From contig JAHQJS010000004.1 of assembly GCA_019057385.1 (NCBI GenBank), positions 62,001-126,000 of the forward strand: a stretch of 64,000 nt of DNA. The letters are read 5' to 3'. The notes beneath the pieces are model-generated. The model did not search any database, was not told the DNA's origin, and saw only the letters and a program-made list of their open reading frames with translations. The translations under genes and the position numbers were made by a program. The stretch comes from Candidatus Borrarchaeum weybense (GTDB lineage: Archaea > Asgardarchaeota > Sifarchaeia > Borrarchaeales > Borrarchaeaceae). Below, piece by piece: positions 27,126-35,249 of this stretch (position 1 is the stretch's first letter; the number at the start of each line of letters is the position of its first letter).

Positions 27126-27449
27126 TTCATTCCACTTCTCAATTTTGTTAATATGAATTCTTCTTATACTATGAGAGTTTTTCCTGAAAAGCGCATCGAT
27201 TTTAGGATTCTTAATCTGTCAAGTACCTTTACTTCTAAGTAGCTTAAAGTCGAATATTTTAGTTATAGGTTTTATTCAGGAAATTTGTTAGTACGAAAAG
27301 AATTTAAAAGAAAGGACTTGTAGGATTTCCTATTACAATTACCTTTACTTATCTTATGCATTATCTAATTGAGGTATATCTTTTACATGCTTAAAATCTT
27401 GAGATATACATGGAAATAGCATATCCTCAAATTTTATGCGTTTTAGGAG
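27126..27449. promoter_or_regulatory. Divergent intergenic region between pth2 and the zinc-ribbon/EF-1beta pair
   Basis: These 324 bases separate two divergent transcription units, so both promoters should lie here. The segment is AT-rich. A strong AGGAGGTGAT ribosome-binding sequence sits at its right edge (27445-27454). I see no RNA gene or repeat. Confidence 0.35.
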
Positions 27450-27452
27450 GTG

Positions 27453-27638
27453 ATGGCTATCAGCCAAATCGAAATGCCGAAGTGTTCATGCTGTGGGCAT
27501 CTTATATCGCCCGAAGATATTGGTAGCGTACGTTTCTCATGCCCAAATTGTGGGGACATAACAATTTTCAGATGCATGCGTTGCCGTAGTTTTGGTAGAA
27601 ACTATCGATGTCCTAAATGCGGCTTTGAAGGACCATAA
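27453..27638 (+). CDS. Zinc-ribbon RNA-binding protein (DUF1610-like)
   Basis: A 61-residue protein with four CxxC-type pairs: CSCCGH, CPNCGD, CMRCRS and CPKCGF, enough for two zinc ribbons. Small archaeal proteins of this kind are commonly encoded next to EF-1beta, as here. The AGGAGGTG sequence at 27445-27452 directly abuts the ATG at 27453, which is unusually close. Translation could start at the in-frame Met at 27477 instead. Its job is not established; a link to the ribosome or RNA is inferred. Confidence 0.82.
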   Translation: MAISQIEMPKCSCCGHLISPEDIGSVRFSCPNCGDITIFRCMRCRSFGRNYRCPKCGFEGP

Positions 27639-27722
27639 AGTACTATAAGTGAACGTAATGAAGGACCATAAGCAATTTCAAGCAGCTGTCCTGTTTGATG
27701 TAAACTAATGGAGGTAAATTTC

Positions 27723-27989
27723 ATGGGTAAAGTTCTAGCATTGCTGAAAGTAATGCCTGCGAGTGTGGATATAAATTTAGAAAATCTTAAAAATGAATTA
27801 GGAAATGTAATGCCCCCTGAAGCAACCCTTCGTGGAGTTAAGGAGGAACCAATAGCTTTCGGCCTTGTTGCACTAAAAGTATCTATCGTGATGGACGATG
27901 TTGCTGGGGGCACCGATGCAATTGAGAACGCCTTTTTAGCCTTAGAAGATGTTTCAGAGGTACAAGTGGAAGCGGTTTCTTTATTATAA
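27723..27989 (+). CDS. ef1b: Translation elongation factor 1-beta (aEF-1beta)
   Basis: The 88-residue protein is the archaeal guanine-nucleotide exchange factor for EF-1A. The upstream ATG at 27708 is rejected because GGAGGTAAA precedes the ATG at 27723, giving the usual MGKVLALLKVMPASVDIN. The family core EEPIAFGLVALKVSIVMDD and the C-terminal EDVSEVQVEAVSLL are present. It follows the zinc-ribbon gene by about 85 bases. Confidence 0.93.
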   Translation: MGKVLALLKVMPASVDINLENLKNELGNVMPPEATLRGVKEEPIAFGLVALKVSIVMDDVAGGTDAIENAFLALEDVSEVQVEAVSLL

Positions 27990-28120
27990 GCAAGAATATC
28001 CACTTCTCCTTTCCTATATTTTTGATTTTTATTGTAATGACTTACTATAAATGAGGCAAAACTGTTTTATATTGTCATCTACTTTCCCAAGAATATAAAA
28101 CTTATGTTGAGGCAAAGTAC

Positions 28121-28828
28121 ATGAAGGCAGTGGTTTTAGCTGGAGGGTTAGGGACACGACTACGTCCGTTAACTTACGTCATGCCAAAAGCTATGCTTCC
28201 AGTTGGTGATAAACCAATTATTGAACATATAATCGTCTATCTCGCCTCTTTCCAAATGATCGACGAGATCATTATAGCAACGGCATATCTAGGACGATAC
28301 ATCGAGGATTATCTGAATGAAGGTGAAGATTGGGATATTTCAATTAAGTATGCGCGAGGTAAACGTCCGCTTGGAACTGCGGGACAACTTAAAACGGCTG
28401 AATCTTTTATTGATGACACCTTTGTGCTGATTAATGGAGATATTTTAATCGAAGTCGTCATTTCAGACATGATTAAGTTTCATAAGAGCAAGGGAGGAAC
28501 AGGTACGATTGCATTGAAGCCCTATTTCCTCCCCGTTAAATATGGTGTGATTGATACTGATGCTGACAATTTAATATTAAACTGGCGAGAGAAACCAAAT
28601 ATCCCGCTTACAATGAACATTGGACTTTATGTGCTCGAACCAAAAATCTTTGACTATATTCCACCTGACAGGGCTATGAGTCTTGAGAGAGAAGTTTTTC
28701 CAAAGATCATTGCCTCAGGAGAAAAACTCTATGGCTTTAAGACAGAAACCAATTACCTCGATATTGGAGACTTAGAGAGCTTAGATAAAGCACATCAGGA
28801 ATTTCTATCCAAATTCACACTATTGTGA
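28121..28828 (+). CDS. Sugar-1-phosphate nucleotidyltransferase
   Basis: This 235-residue enzyme has the NTP_transferase start MKAVVLAGGLGTRLRPLTYV then PKAMLPVGDKPIIEHII, GTAGQLKTAESF and VLINGDILIEV, the metal-binding Asp. It makes an NDP-sugar (glucose, mannose or a dTDP-sugar) from NTP and sugar-1-phosphate, feeding glycosylation. It lacks the C-terminal left-handed beta-helix found in longer members. Specificity cannot be read safely. It is monocistronic here. Confidence 0.88.
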   Translation: MKAVVLAGGLGTRLRPLTYVMPKAMLPVGDKPIIEHIIVYLASFQMIDEIIIATAYLGRYIEDYLNEGEDWDISIKYARGKRPLGTAGQLKTAESFIDDTFVLINGDILIEVVISDMIKFHKSKGGTGTIALKPYFLPVKYGVIDTDADNLILNWREKPNIPLTMNIGLYVLEPKIFDYIPPDRAMSLEREVFPKIIASGEKLYGFKTETNYLDIGDLESLDKAHQEFLSKFTLL

Positions 28829-29058
28829 TAGATTTTCAATTGTCTCTCGAAATGAGATTTTTCGCTGATTTGATTGGAAATATATGTCTTTTTCAAATTA
28901 TCGTTCAATTTTAGTCTAGCAGTTACGTGTATATTCCAGACTTTAAAACTTTATAATGTAGAAAAAACATATGTCAGGTAGTTCAAAAAATAGTTCTGCA
29001 CAATCCTTTAGTACTAAGTTCTTCTTATAGTATATTTTATGTTGTACAATGCACAAAA

Positions 29059-29631
29059 TTGTGCTCTCTTTGGGTGAACAGATTGAAATTATTTGAACTT
29101 GCAAAGCATGCAATTGAAATTATAAAGTCCGCAGGAGAAGAAGGCATCATCAATCTTGCATTAGCTAAAGAATTAGACATGGCTAGACGTCGAATTTATG
29201 ATATTATCGCGATCTTGAAAGCCGCAAAATTAGTTAAAACAACACGTGAGAAAAAAGGCACCATGGTTACTTGGATTGGTTCTTCTTCAGATTTACCTAA
29301 AATTGCACCATTATCTCAGACATCTTTTATTTCTGAAGAACCAAATGAATTGATTAATGATCCTTATTCCTTCAAACAAACTTCAGAGTTTCATAATGCG
29401 AATGCAGTTCTATCAAAATCCTTAAATTATCCCTTAAATAGAGTCATGATCGATTCTCCTTGCCTTAAAATACGTACGACTTCAAAGATCACACGAATTA
29501 AGCCAATAGGCATTATGGAATTACTTGTTGAATGCGAAGAAGATGATAGTCCAGGATTTATTATCGAAGCGCCCCAAGATGAGAATCGCAAAGTAAAAGA
29601 AGCAGAACGTGCACTTGTAGATGTGCGCTAG
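29059..29631 (+). CDS. Winged-helix protein resembling the E2F/DP DNA-binding domain
   Basis: The protein has up to 190 residues; the start is uncertain (TTG at 29059, with GTG and TTG codons shortly after). Residues 10-75 form a winged helix with INLALAKELDMARRRIYDII, AILKAAKLVKT and MVTWIG. The RRIYDI core, the following IL-x4-LV spacing and the closing W-x-G match the signature of eukaryotic E2F/DP domains. The rest, about residues 76-190, is unrecognised and contains an acidic VECEEDDSPGFIIEAP segment. It is a probable DNA-binding regulator; targets are unknown. Confidence 0.6.
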   Translation: MCSLWVNRLKLFELAKHAIEIIKSAGEEGIINLALAKELDMARRRIYDIIAILKAAKLVKTTREKKGTMVTWIGSSSDLPKIAPLSQTSFISEEPNELINDPYSFKQTSEFHNANAVLSKSLNYPLNRVMIDSPCLKIRTTSKITRIKPIGIMELLVECEEDDSPGFIIEAPQDENRKVKEAERALVDVR

Positions 29632-29698
29632 TTAGCAATTCAAAACTGAAAATAAATCTTTTTGATTGTCTGTATTAAAGACTTGGTTTTTTGTTTAT

Positions 29699-29745
29699 CA
29701 CTCCTCCGCAAGAACCCCCCTCAAATTTGTAGGGTGGTAGTTCAC
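29699..29745 (+). mobile_element. 47-bp end-to-end TnpB element remnant
   Basis: The segment follows TTTAT (29694-29698), starts with the left-end sequence CCGCAAGAACCCCCC and passes directly into the right end TAGGGTGGTAGTTCAC. It is therefore the two termini of the 1.4-kb element joined with everything between deleted. It lies in the gap after the E2F-like gene. Confidence 0.7.
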
Positions 29746-29822
29746 TCAATACAAAAGTATAATGAAATCGTGATTTAGTTTTCTAAACGTAGAACGTAAG
29801 AAAGCTAATTTCAAAAATTCCA

Positions 29823-30200
29823 TTACTCTTTTTTCCTGATTGTAATATCCGTCCTACCAGTTTTGACATCCTTAAAATAGTCTAATCCCTCTAATATCTT
29901 GCCTACAATGTTTACCGGACTATATGGCTCAATCTTATCATAATAGACACATATACTTTTTCCTAAGGGCCAATAAGCAATGTCGCCCTTATCAATTTCT
30001 TTTGTTGATTTCTCTAATCCTATTGTGCCAGGTATTCGAATAGCTGTCTGTGCATTTTTGTATACAGATGCTTTTTCTGTGTGAGGAAGAATGTCTAATA
30101 TCGCTGCGTAAGTAAGAGGTGCCTTAATACGATGTAATTCACCGATAGCAGAGTTCTCTCCAATTTCAAAAACTATTTGCACCTTTGAAATCTCGCTCAT
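29823..30200 (-). CDS. Cyclophilin-like fold protein (TM1367/DUF3830 type)
   Basis: A 125-residue protein with the features of the small cyclophilin-like beta-barrel family: QIVFEIGENSAIGELHRIKA, PLTYAAILDILPHTEKAS, DKGDIAYWPLGKSICVYY and the terminal KTGRTDITIRK. Members are of uncertain function and lack the cyclophilin isomerase residues. Its stop is about 80 bases beyond the 47-bp element, and its head is near the 3' end of the rrp4 operon. It could be a trailing member of that operon, about 127 bases after rrp4. Confidence 0.65.
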   Translation of the reverse strand: MSEISKVQIVFEIGENSAIGELHRIKAPLTYAAILDILPHTEKASVYKNAQTAIRIPGTIGLEKSTKEIDKGDIAYWPLGKSICVYYDKIEPYSPVNIVGKILEGLDYFKDVKTGRTDITIRKKE

Positions 30201-30327
30201 CTAAACACCGCACTTCACTTATCATAAAAATGCTATTTTGTAATTTAAATAATAAGATCAAATTTTTCTGAGTAGAAATTCAAAAAGAAAAAACAAATGT
30301 TAGAATTGAGGGAGTCAATGGATAGAT

Positions 30328-31005
30328 CTAATCAACAAATAATTCACGAACTCTGTCTGTTAGACCGGTTGTATGGGCTTCTCTCTCTATCTTTCTAATG
30401 GCGCGGATAACTTGAATCTCATCCCCAGCCTTCTGACCTAAAATCCATATCCTGCCATTCTGACCAACAGCAATTCTTGCTTGAGTTTGCTCTTTAATCA
30501 TGTTGATCATAGATCCTTTACGTCCAATCAGTCGAGGTATCTTTGATGGAGGTATTTCAATTATTGTGCCACCTCTCAATTTTCCAAGGTCTCGACCTTT
30601 TACTGTTAGGGCAGGATCTTGGAGGCGATCAAATGCGATTATTTTTGCGACAATGATATCTCCTATGTCAAATATCTCCCTAAGGTCAGATTTTGATGCA
30701 TTGAATGGTCGTCTTATGACATTTGAAATATGAAGAATGCCAGCGTAAGGTGAACAGATGTCCACATGCCACGAAGTGAGAGAAATATTATACACTTTCC
30801 CAATTACGATGTCATCTATATAGGGTATATACGATCCTGCCAAAGCAGTAACATAAATCGTTTTTCCTTTGAGTGCTGCTAATCCGATTAGGGATGCAAT
30901 AATCTTACCATTTTCTCGATATGCCCCCTCGCCAGCATTAAAATCGCCTTCAGCGAGTAATTCACCTGGTACTACTAATTGCCGATTTTCAAAAAGTACT
31001 GACAT
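30328..31005 (-). CDS. rrp4: Exosome RNA-binding subunit Rrp4
   Basis: Rrp4 forms the cap of the archaeal RNA exosome and feeds RNA to the Rrp41/Rrp42 ring. The 225-residue protein has an N-terminal domain (VVPGELLAEG), an S1 domain (about 60-140, with VGKVYNISLTSWHVDI-like IGKVYNISLTSWHVDI), and a KH domain with IPRLIGRKGSMINMI. It lies 17 bases after the SBDS gene. The rrp41 and rrp42 genes that usually follow are not here. Confidence 0.96.
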   Translation of the reverse strand: MSVLFENRQLVVPGELLAEGDFNAGEGAYRENGKIIASLIGLAALKGKTIYVTALAGSYIPYIDDIVIGKVYNISLTSWHVDICSPYAGILHISNVIRRPFNASKSDLREIFDIGDIIVAKIIAFDRLQDPALTVKGRDLGKLRGGTIIEIPPSKIPRLIGRKGSMINMIKEQTQARIAVGQNGRIWILGQKAGDEIQVIRAIRKIEREAHTTGLTDRVRELFVD

Positions 31006-31022
31006 AATTTAAAGACCTTCTC

Positions 31023-31751
31023 TTATTTTTTATCCTCTACTATTTTTATTTGAGCCCGACCTTTCGTAAGATGGTTGATTTCATCTTTAAGTGCGCTCTG
31101 AAGTCCCGCTGGGATATCAATAATCGCAACCCAACTCCCGTCATTTTGCCATTCATCTTTTTTGATAGTTCCAAATCGAGATACAATACCGTAACCCTTT
31201 CCTGTGAACTCAGCAGGAATTTTAACTGCAACTTGAAGTTTTTCCATACGAATCGGGATCTGTGCCGAGATTTCTTTAACGATTCTTTTTGCTTGAGCTT
31301 CAACTTCCTGAAATGGATCTATTGATACTTTTGCCTCATCTATAGCACGTTCGATTCGTGAAGGAGGATGTGGAAGTTTAGTTTGCGGATTTATACTGTT
31401 TCTGACGATATAATCTATAACTTGGATCCTTTTCTCTTCTAGCATCCGTTTTCGTTGCTCTGAAGTTAGATGGATTTCACCGTCAGCTAAAACAGTTCTT
31501 GCAATTTCGAAAGGATCATTAGTTTCAAATATTTCCTGCAATTTTTCTTCAGATGCCTTTAGCCCTTTATGAACGTCTTCGAAAATAATATCTCCCTCAA
31601 GGATTTCACGAATGTCTATGTCCTTTCCTGATCTATAATCCTGAGCTAAATCAGGATCTACTAATATTTCAAATCGTTCTCCATGAGTTATTAGTCGTGC
31701 TACAACTAAGTCTCCCCATTCAGGAATACGTGTATCTCCGCGAAGTCCCAT
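31023..31751 (-). CDS. sbds: Ribosome maturation protein SBDS (Sdo1)
   Basis: SBDS releases the anti-association factor aIF6 from new large subunits together with an elongation-factor-like GTPase. The 242-residue protein has the N-terminal FYSH domain ([19 protein letters not shown], then [18 protein letters not shown]). Next is the helical middle ([35 protein letters not shown]) and the C-terminal ferredoxin-like domain. It lies in the conserved psmA-sbds-rrp4 order, 9 bases after psmA. Confidence 0.97.
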   Translation of the reverse strand: MGLRGDTRIPEWGDLVVARLITHGERFEILVDPDLAQDYRSGKDIDIREILEGDIIFEDVHKGLKASEEKLQEIFETNDPFEIARTVLADGEIHLTSEQRKRMLEEKRIQVIDYIVRNSINPQTKLPHPPSRIERAIDEAKVSIDPFQEVEAQAKRIVKEISAQIPIRMEKLQVAVKIPAEFTGKGYGIVSRFGTIKKDEWQNDGSWVAIIDIPAGLQSALKDEINHLTKGRAQIKIVEDKK

Positions 31752-31760
31752 AAAAACAGC

Positions 31761-32480
31761 CTACATACGCTCTATATATTTGGTAATCTCCTCGTCAGAA
31801 ACCTTCTGTAGTTTCTTATCAACTTCATTAATTATAGAAATTTCAACCTTGGTTGAATCTAGTTCAGCTTCAATAACCTGTTTTAACGCATTTAATGCTA
31901 ATAATATCATACCATCCATATCTAAAGTAGATTCATATCCTTGTTCCAAAACTTCTGTAACTGTTTGTGCGCCTGCTCCAATCACTGCAGCTCGATGTCC
32001 CCAATAAGTCCCTGACGGATCAGTCATAAATAGATGCGATCCTGTATCATCACAACCAGCAATAAGCAATTTTACACCAAATGGTCTCACACCTGCGTGT
32101 TGTGTGTAAAGTTGTTTTAAATCACCGATTTTCCTTGTTAACACTTCAACAGTAATTGGTTCGTCATAAGTAAGCTTATTAATTTGAGAGTTAATTCGCG
32201 CTTGATTGATTAAGATCCGTGCATCCGCTGTCAGGCCAGCTATAGCAGCACCAATATGCTCATCGATTTTAAAAATTTTTTCTATGCTATTTGCTTCTAC
32301 AAGTTTACTGAGAATGCGTTTTTCAACGGCTAAAACAACACCTACTCCATCCACCTTAATTCCAATTGCAGTCGTTCCTCTTCTTACTGCCTCTATTGCA
32401 TATTCAACTTGGAATAATCTTCCATCTGGAGAAAATATTGTGATTGCACGGTCATATCCCAATCCTGGTGCGGCAAACAT
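31761..32480 (-). CDS. psmA: Proteasome subunit alpha
   Basis: The 239-residue protein begins with the alpha-type signature GYDRAITIFSPDGRLFQVEY then AIEAVRRGTTAIGI, which forms the outer ring and gate of the 20S proteasome. KLLIAGCDDTGSHLFMTDPS and the terminal region also fit. The C-terminus lacks an HbYX motif, as expected for an alpha subunit. It leads the psmA-sbds-rrp4 unit, with AGGTTTAAAC before the ATG. It would be the protease partner if the ubiquitin-like system at 62-63 kb targets proteins for degradation. Confidence 0.97.
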   Translation of the reverse strand: MFAAPGLGYDRAITIFSPDGRLFQVEYAIEAVRRGTTAIGIKVDGVGVVLAVEKRILSKLVEANSIEKIFKIDEHIGAAIAGLTADARILINQARINSQINKLTYDEPITVEVLTRKIGDLKQLYTQHAGVRPFGVKLLIAGCDDTGSHLFMTDPSGTYWGHRAAVIGAGAQTVTEVLEQGYESTLDMDGMILLALNALKQVIEAELDSTKVEISIINEVDKKLQKVSDEEITKYIERM

Positions 32481-32512
32481 GTTTAAACCTCCATAAGTCA
32501 GAGTGAATCTTT

Positions 32513-32525
32513 GTTATATATAAAA
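32513..32525 (-). promoter_or_regulatory. TATA box of the psmA operon
   Basis: On the minus strand the sequence TTTTTATATATAA lies about 35-45 bases before the psmA ATG, a good archaeal TATA element. A start site about 25 bases downstream would leave a short leader carrying the GGAGGTTT ribosome site (32484-32491). Confidence 0.65.
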
Positions 32526-32789
32526 ATGTGTGAAATCAAAACTACAAAGCGTCTTTTATATCTTTCATAAAGCTCCATTAAAAGGCTTTTCATATATCCA
32601 TTAAGATATACTAGATAAAGTAACATAAGTCACTATAAACTAAAACTATATCAACAGATACCTATTCCTTTTGTCTCCTATATGTTTAATGTATCTATCT
32701 TCTAGGAGTTTAATAGTTAATTAGAAAAGTTTAAGAAGCCAGATTGTTTGAACTCCATATATCCCCTGATATTTAGAGGAGGTTATCCA

Positions 32790-33092
32790 ATGGGTAAAGG
32801 ACAAAAGAAAAAACCAATTGCAAAAGCTGATAAGAAGAAATGGGGCGAAAAAACCGCGAAGACAGTAGAAAAAACTAAGCGGAGCATCCACTTTGAAGCT
32901 GATTTAATGAAATCAATAAAGGATGATTTGCCAAAAACAAAATATATTAGCCCAACTCTAGTTGCCGAAAAGTATGGCGTACGAGTAAGTACGGCAAAGC
33001 TTATGCTCGAAGATTTAAGGAACGAACAGTTGATCGAAGAAGTAGCCCATACACCAAGAATTAAAGTTTATAAACCAGTAAGTGCCAGTTAA
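32790..33092 (+). CDS. rps25e: Small ribosomal subunit protein eS25
   Basis: The frame opens at 32748, but AGAGGAGGTTATCCA precedes the ATG at 32790, giving a 100-residue protein. It has a lysine-rich N-terminus (MGKGQKKKPIAKADKKKWG) and a winged-helix core with KTKYISPTLVAEKYGVRVST and AKLMLEDLRNEQLI. eS25 is shared by eukaryotes and TACK/Asgard-type archaea and is absent from most Euryarchaeota. Confidence 0.93.
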   Translation: MGKGQKKKPIAKADKKKWGEKTAKTVEKTKRSIHFEADLMKSIKDDLPKTKYISPTLVAEKYGVRVSTAKLMLEDLRNEQLIEEVAHTPRIKVYKPVSAS

Positions 33093-33412
33093 ATCCAGCA
33101 ATAACTTATCCCCTAATTTATTCTTGACTGCTTTTTTGAAGCCTAAAAACAGTTGTAAAAAAGACTTCAAGTTATTAACATCGAGCTGAAACAATAAAAA
33201 CTGAGAATTCGGAAGTTGAACTCACTATCCCCAAAGACAGTTCTGGTGTTCTTAACCTAGAAGGCTACATTTTTTGAGATTTTACCTTTTTTTTGGGCAC
33301 AGTTAGCTTCATTCATTGCTAAGATTGACGTATAATAGATGAAATTGGTTTTATTGGGGCTTTTTCTAACCATTTACTAATATCCTAGAACCAAAAAAAA
33401 CATAAAACAGGG
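33093..33412. other. Intergenic region downstream of eS25
   Basis: About 320 bases with no supported gene or repeat. T-rich runs at about 33132, 33271 and 33287 could serve as archaeal terminators for rps25e. The promoter of the following 311-residue gene should lie in its right half. Confidence 0.35.
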
Positions 33413-34348
33413 ATGAGCCATAAAAAAGGAGGGACTCAATTGCCTAGGGCGAAGAAAAAGAAAAAAAAGACGACCCGAAAAAAGGTGGCTGAAATCTCAG
33501 TAAATGCCAAAGTACTAGAGAAATTAATTGAAGGCGTACAATTAGGCGATTTGCAGCAATTAGTTGAATCATGGGGCTATAACATAAAAGAAAATGAAAA
33601 AATAAAGCAAAATATCGATCTTTTAAATGCATTAAACATAAATGCTTTTTCAAGAAGTCAGTTTGCTGATCTTTGGGCGTTAAAATCCCTTAAAGGCAAA
33701 GTTTGGAAAAAATACAAGGTGATTGATCCTCTTCCTGCCAGATTAGGCATAACAACCTTAAAAAAAGGATTAAAAACTGCGCTTAAGTCAGAAGACGCAG
33801 ATAAAAAATATACACCACAGGTTTTCAAAATAAGTCGTGATCTATTTCATATCGTTTTGGAATTTATTGATAAGCCCTTTCTAGTAGAAAATGGAAGCGC
33901 ATTCTCATATCAACTAATTGAACCTATTAAGCGAATTTCTAGCATTTTAGATCGTAATGAAGAGATAGTTTATATTGAAACCAATGACGGAAAAAATCTA
34001 GTTGATTCCAGAAACTTCGAAATTCTTGAAAATGTCCTGAAAAAAACTCTTAAAACATCGTTTGAACGTGTTAAAGTCAGACCTTTTGAATTAAAAGAAA
34101 TTGCGGATAAAAGCTCAAAAAGTTGGAAAAAAGTTGTTTTTGTTACTCCTAGGGAAATTAGCGGTATTGAAGGAGTGGATCGAATAACGGTCGAAGGCAA
34201 GGATGTAGTCTTTGGTCTCAAAGACATTGCAAGTCGCCACGAGGTCAATCTGGAGAAAGTTGGCGCGTGGTCAATTATTGAAAATGACGAATTACTGTTA
34301 TCGTTAGATGGTAGAGTAAAAAAGTTGTCCTTTTTGAATAAGGAATAA
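33413..34348 (+). CDS. Unrecognised protein with polylysine N-terminus
   Basis: The 311-residue product starts with a strongly basic, probably disordered tail (about residues 13-24 are nearly all Lys/Arg), typical of RNA- or ribosome-binding tails. A helical region follows with LEKLIEGVQLGDLQQLVESW and LPARLGITTLKKGLKTALK, then a mixed alpha/beta C-terminal half (VVFVTPREISGIEGVDRITV). No family is recognised. A downstream Met is not evident near the tail, but the TTG at codon 8 after GGAGGGACTCAA is a plausible start. Neighbours are eS25 and trmI, which hints at a translation-related role; that is inference. Confidence 0.7.
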   Translation: MSHKKGGTQLPRAKKKKKKTTRKKVAEISVNAKVLEKLIEGVQLGDLQQLVESWGYNIKENEKIKQNIDLLNALNINAFSRSQFADLWALKSLKGKVWKKYKVIDPLPARLGITTLKKGLKTALKSEDADKKYTPQVFKISRDLFHIVLEFIDKPFLVENGSAFSYQLIEPIKRISSILDRNEEIVYIETNDGKNLVDSRNFEILENVLKKTLKTSFERVKVRPFELKEIADKSSKSWKKVVFVTPREISGIEGVDRITVEGKDVVFGLKDIASRHEVNLEKVGAWSIIENDELLLSLDGRVKKLSFLNKE

Positions 34349-34375
34349 GTAGACGTACATCATTTTTAATTTAAT

Positions 34376-35176
34376 TTACATTATTAATTGAGTTGCAGTT
34401 TTTCTTGCAAAAGTCAAATATCCCGTATGGTGAGATATAAATTTATTTGGACGTGTAGCACCTTCTTTTGTTTTAATTTCTCTAGAAAAGCATTCAAGTG
34501 TCTGTATATCATGGAAATTTTCTTCATCAAGTTTGCTAACGGTTTTTTCTATTTGATTAAACGTTGGACTAAAAGAGACAAAATAACCCCCATCTTTAAG
34601 AGCATGCTTTGCAGTTTGAACAACTAACCAAGGGGTATCAAGATCAATCACAACAGCATCGACGTTTTTTTCCACGATTCCTTCCATTACATCTTGATTA
34701 TATTGAACAACACAATCATACACTTTTGCTTTTGCAATATTCTCACTTGAAATTTCAAAAAAATCTTCTCTTTTTTCATATGTGAATATTTTTCCATTTG
34801 GACGAACATAATATGCCAAAACTGACGTCAGGGCACCGCTACCAGTTCCTGCTTCTACTACACGACTGCCAGGACCTATTCCTGTCATCATCAAAATGAG
34901 TCCAATGTCTTTTGGATACAATACCTGAGTTGGACGCCGAAACTTATGAACATAATCAAAAGGAACAGGTTGGAAGATCCAGCATTGTTTATCTTTTGAG
35001 GTCATAATTGGAGAACCATAGGGCTTTCCAACCACATTTCCGATTTTGATAATTCCAATATGTGTATGAAACTCTTTGTTTTCCTCAACCTTTACAAGCC
35101 AACGTTTTTTCCTTCCATGCATTAGCAAAATGTAATCTCCCAGTTTTATTGTATTCTGTGACACATTTCTCACCAT
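34376..35176 (-). CDS. trmI: tRNA (adenine-57/58-N1)-methyltransferase TrmI
   Basis: The enzyme methylates A57/A58 in the T-loop of tRNAs. The frame is open to 35230, but the ATG at 35176 gives the expected N-terminus with NTIKLGDYILLMHGRKKRWL. Core motifs are VLYPKDIGLILMMTGIGPGS, the SAM motif VVEAGTGSGALTSVLAYY, FTYEKREDF and AVVIDLDTPWLVV. In this genome two visible tRNAs have an intron at 59/60, directly beside the target site, so T-loop splicing must occur before or with this modification. Confidence 0.93.
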   Translation of the reverse strand: MVRNVSQNTIKLGDYILLMHGRKKRWLVKVEENKEFHTHIGIIKIGNVVGKPYGSPIMTSKDKQCWIFQPVPFDYVHKFRRPTQVLYPKDIGLILMMTGIGPGSRVVEAGTGSGALTSVLAYYVRPNGKIFTYEKREDFFEISSENIAKAKVYDCVVQYNQDVMEGIVEKNVDAVVIDLDTPWLVVQTAKHALKDGGYFVSFSPTFNQIEKTVSKLDEENFHDIQTLECFSREIKTKEGATRPNKFISHHTGYLTFARKTATQLIM

Positions 35177-35249
35177 ACTTAATTTATCGTTAAAAGGAAA
35201 TGGTTTTATTAAAAAATAAGAAAAAATCAAATATTATAAATCTAGATGA

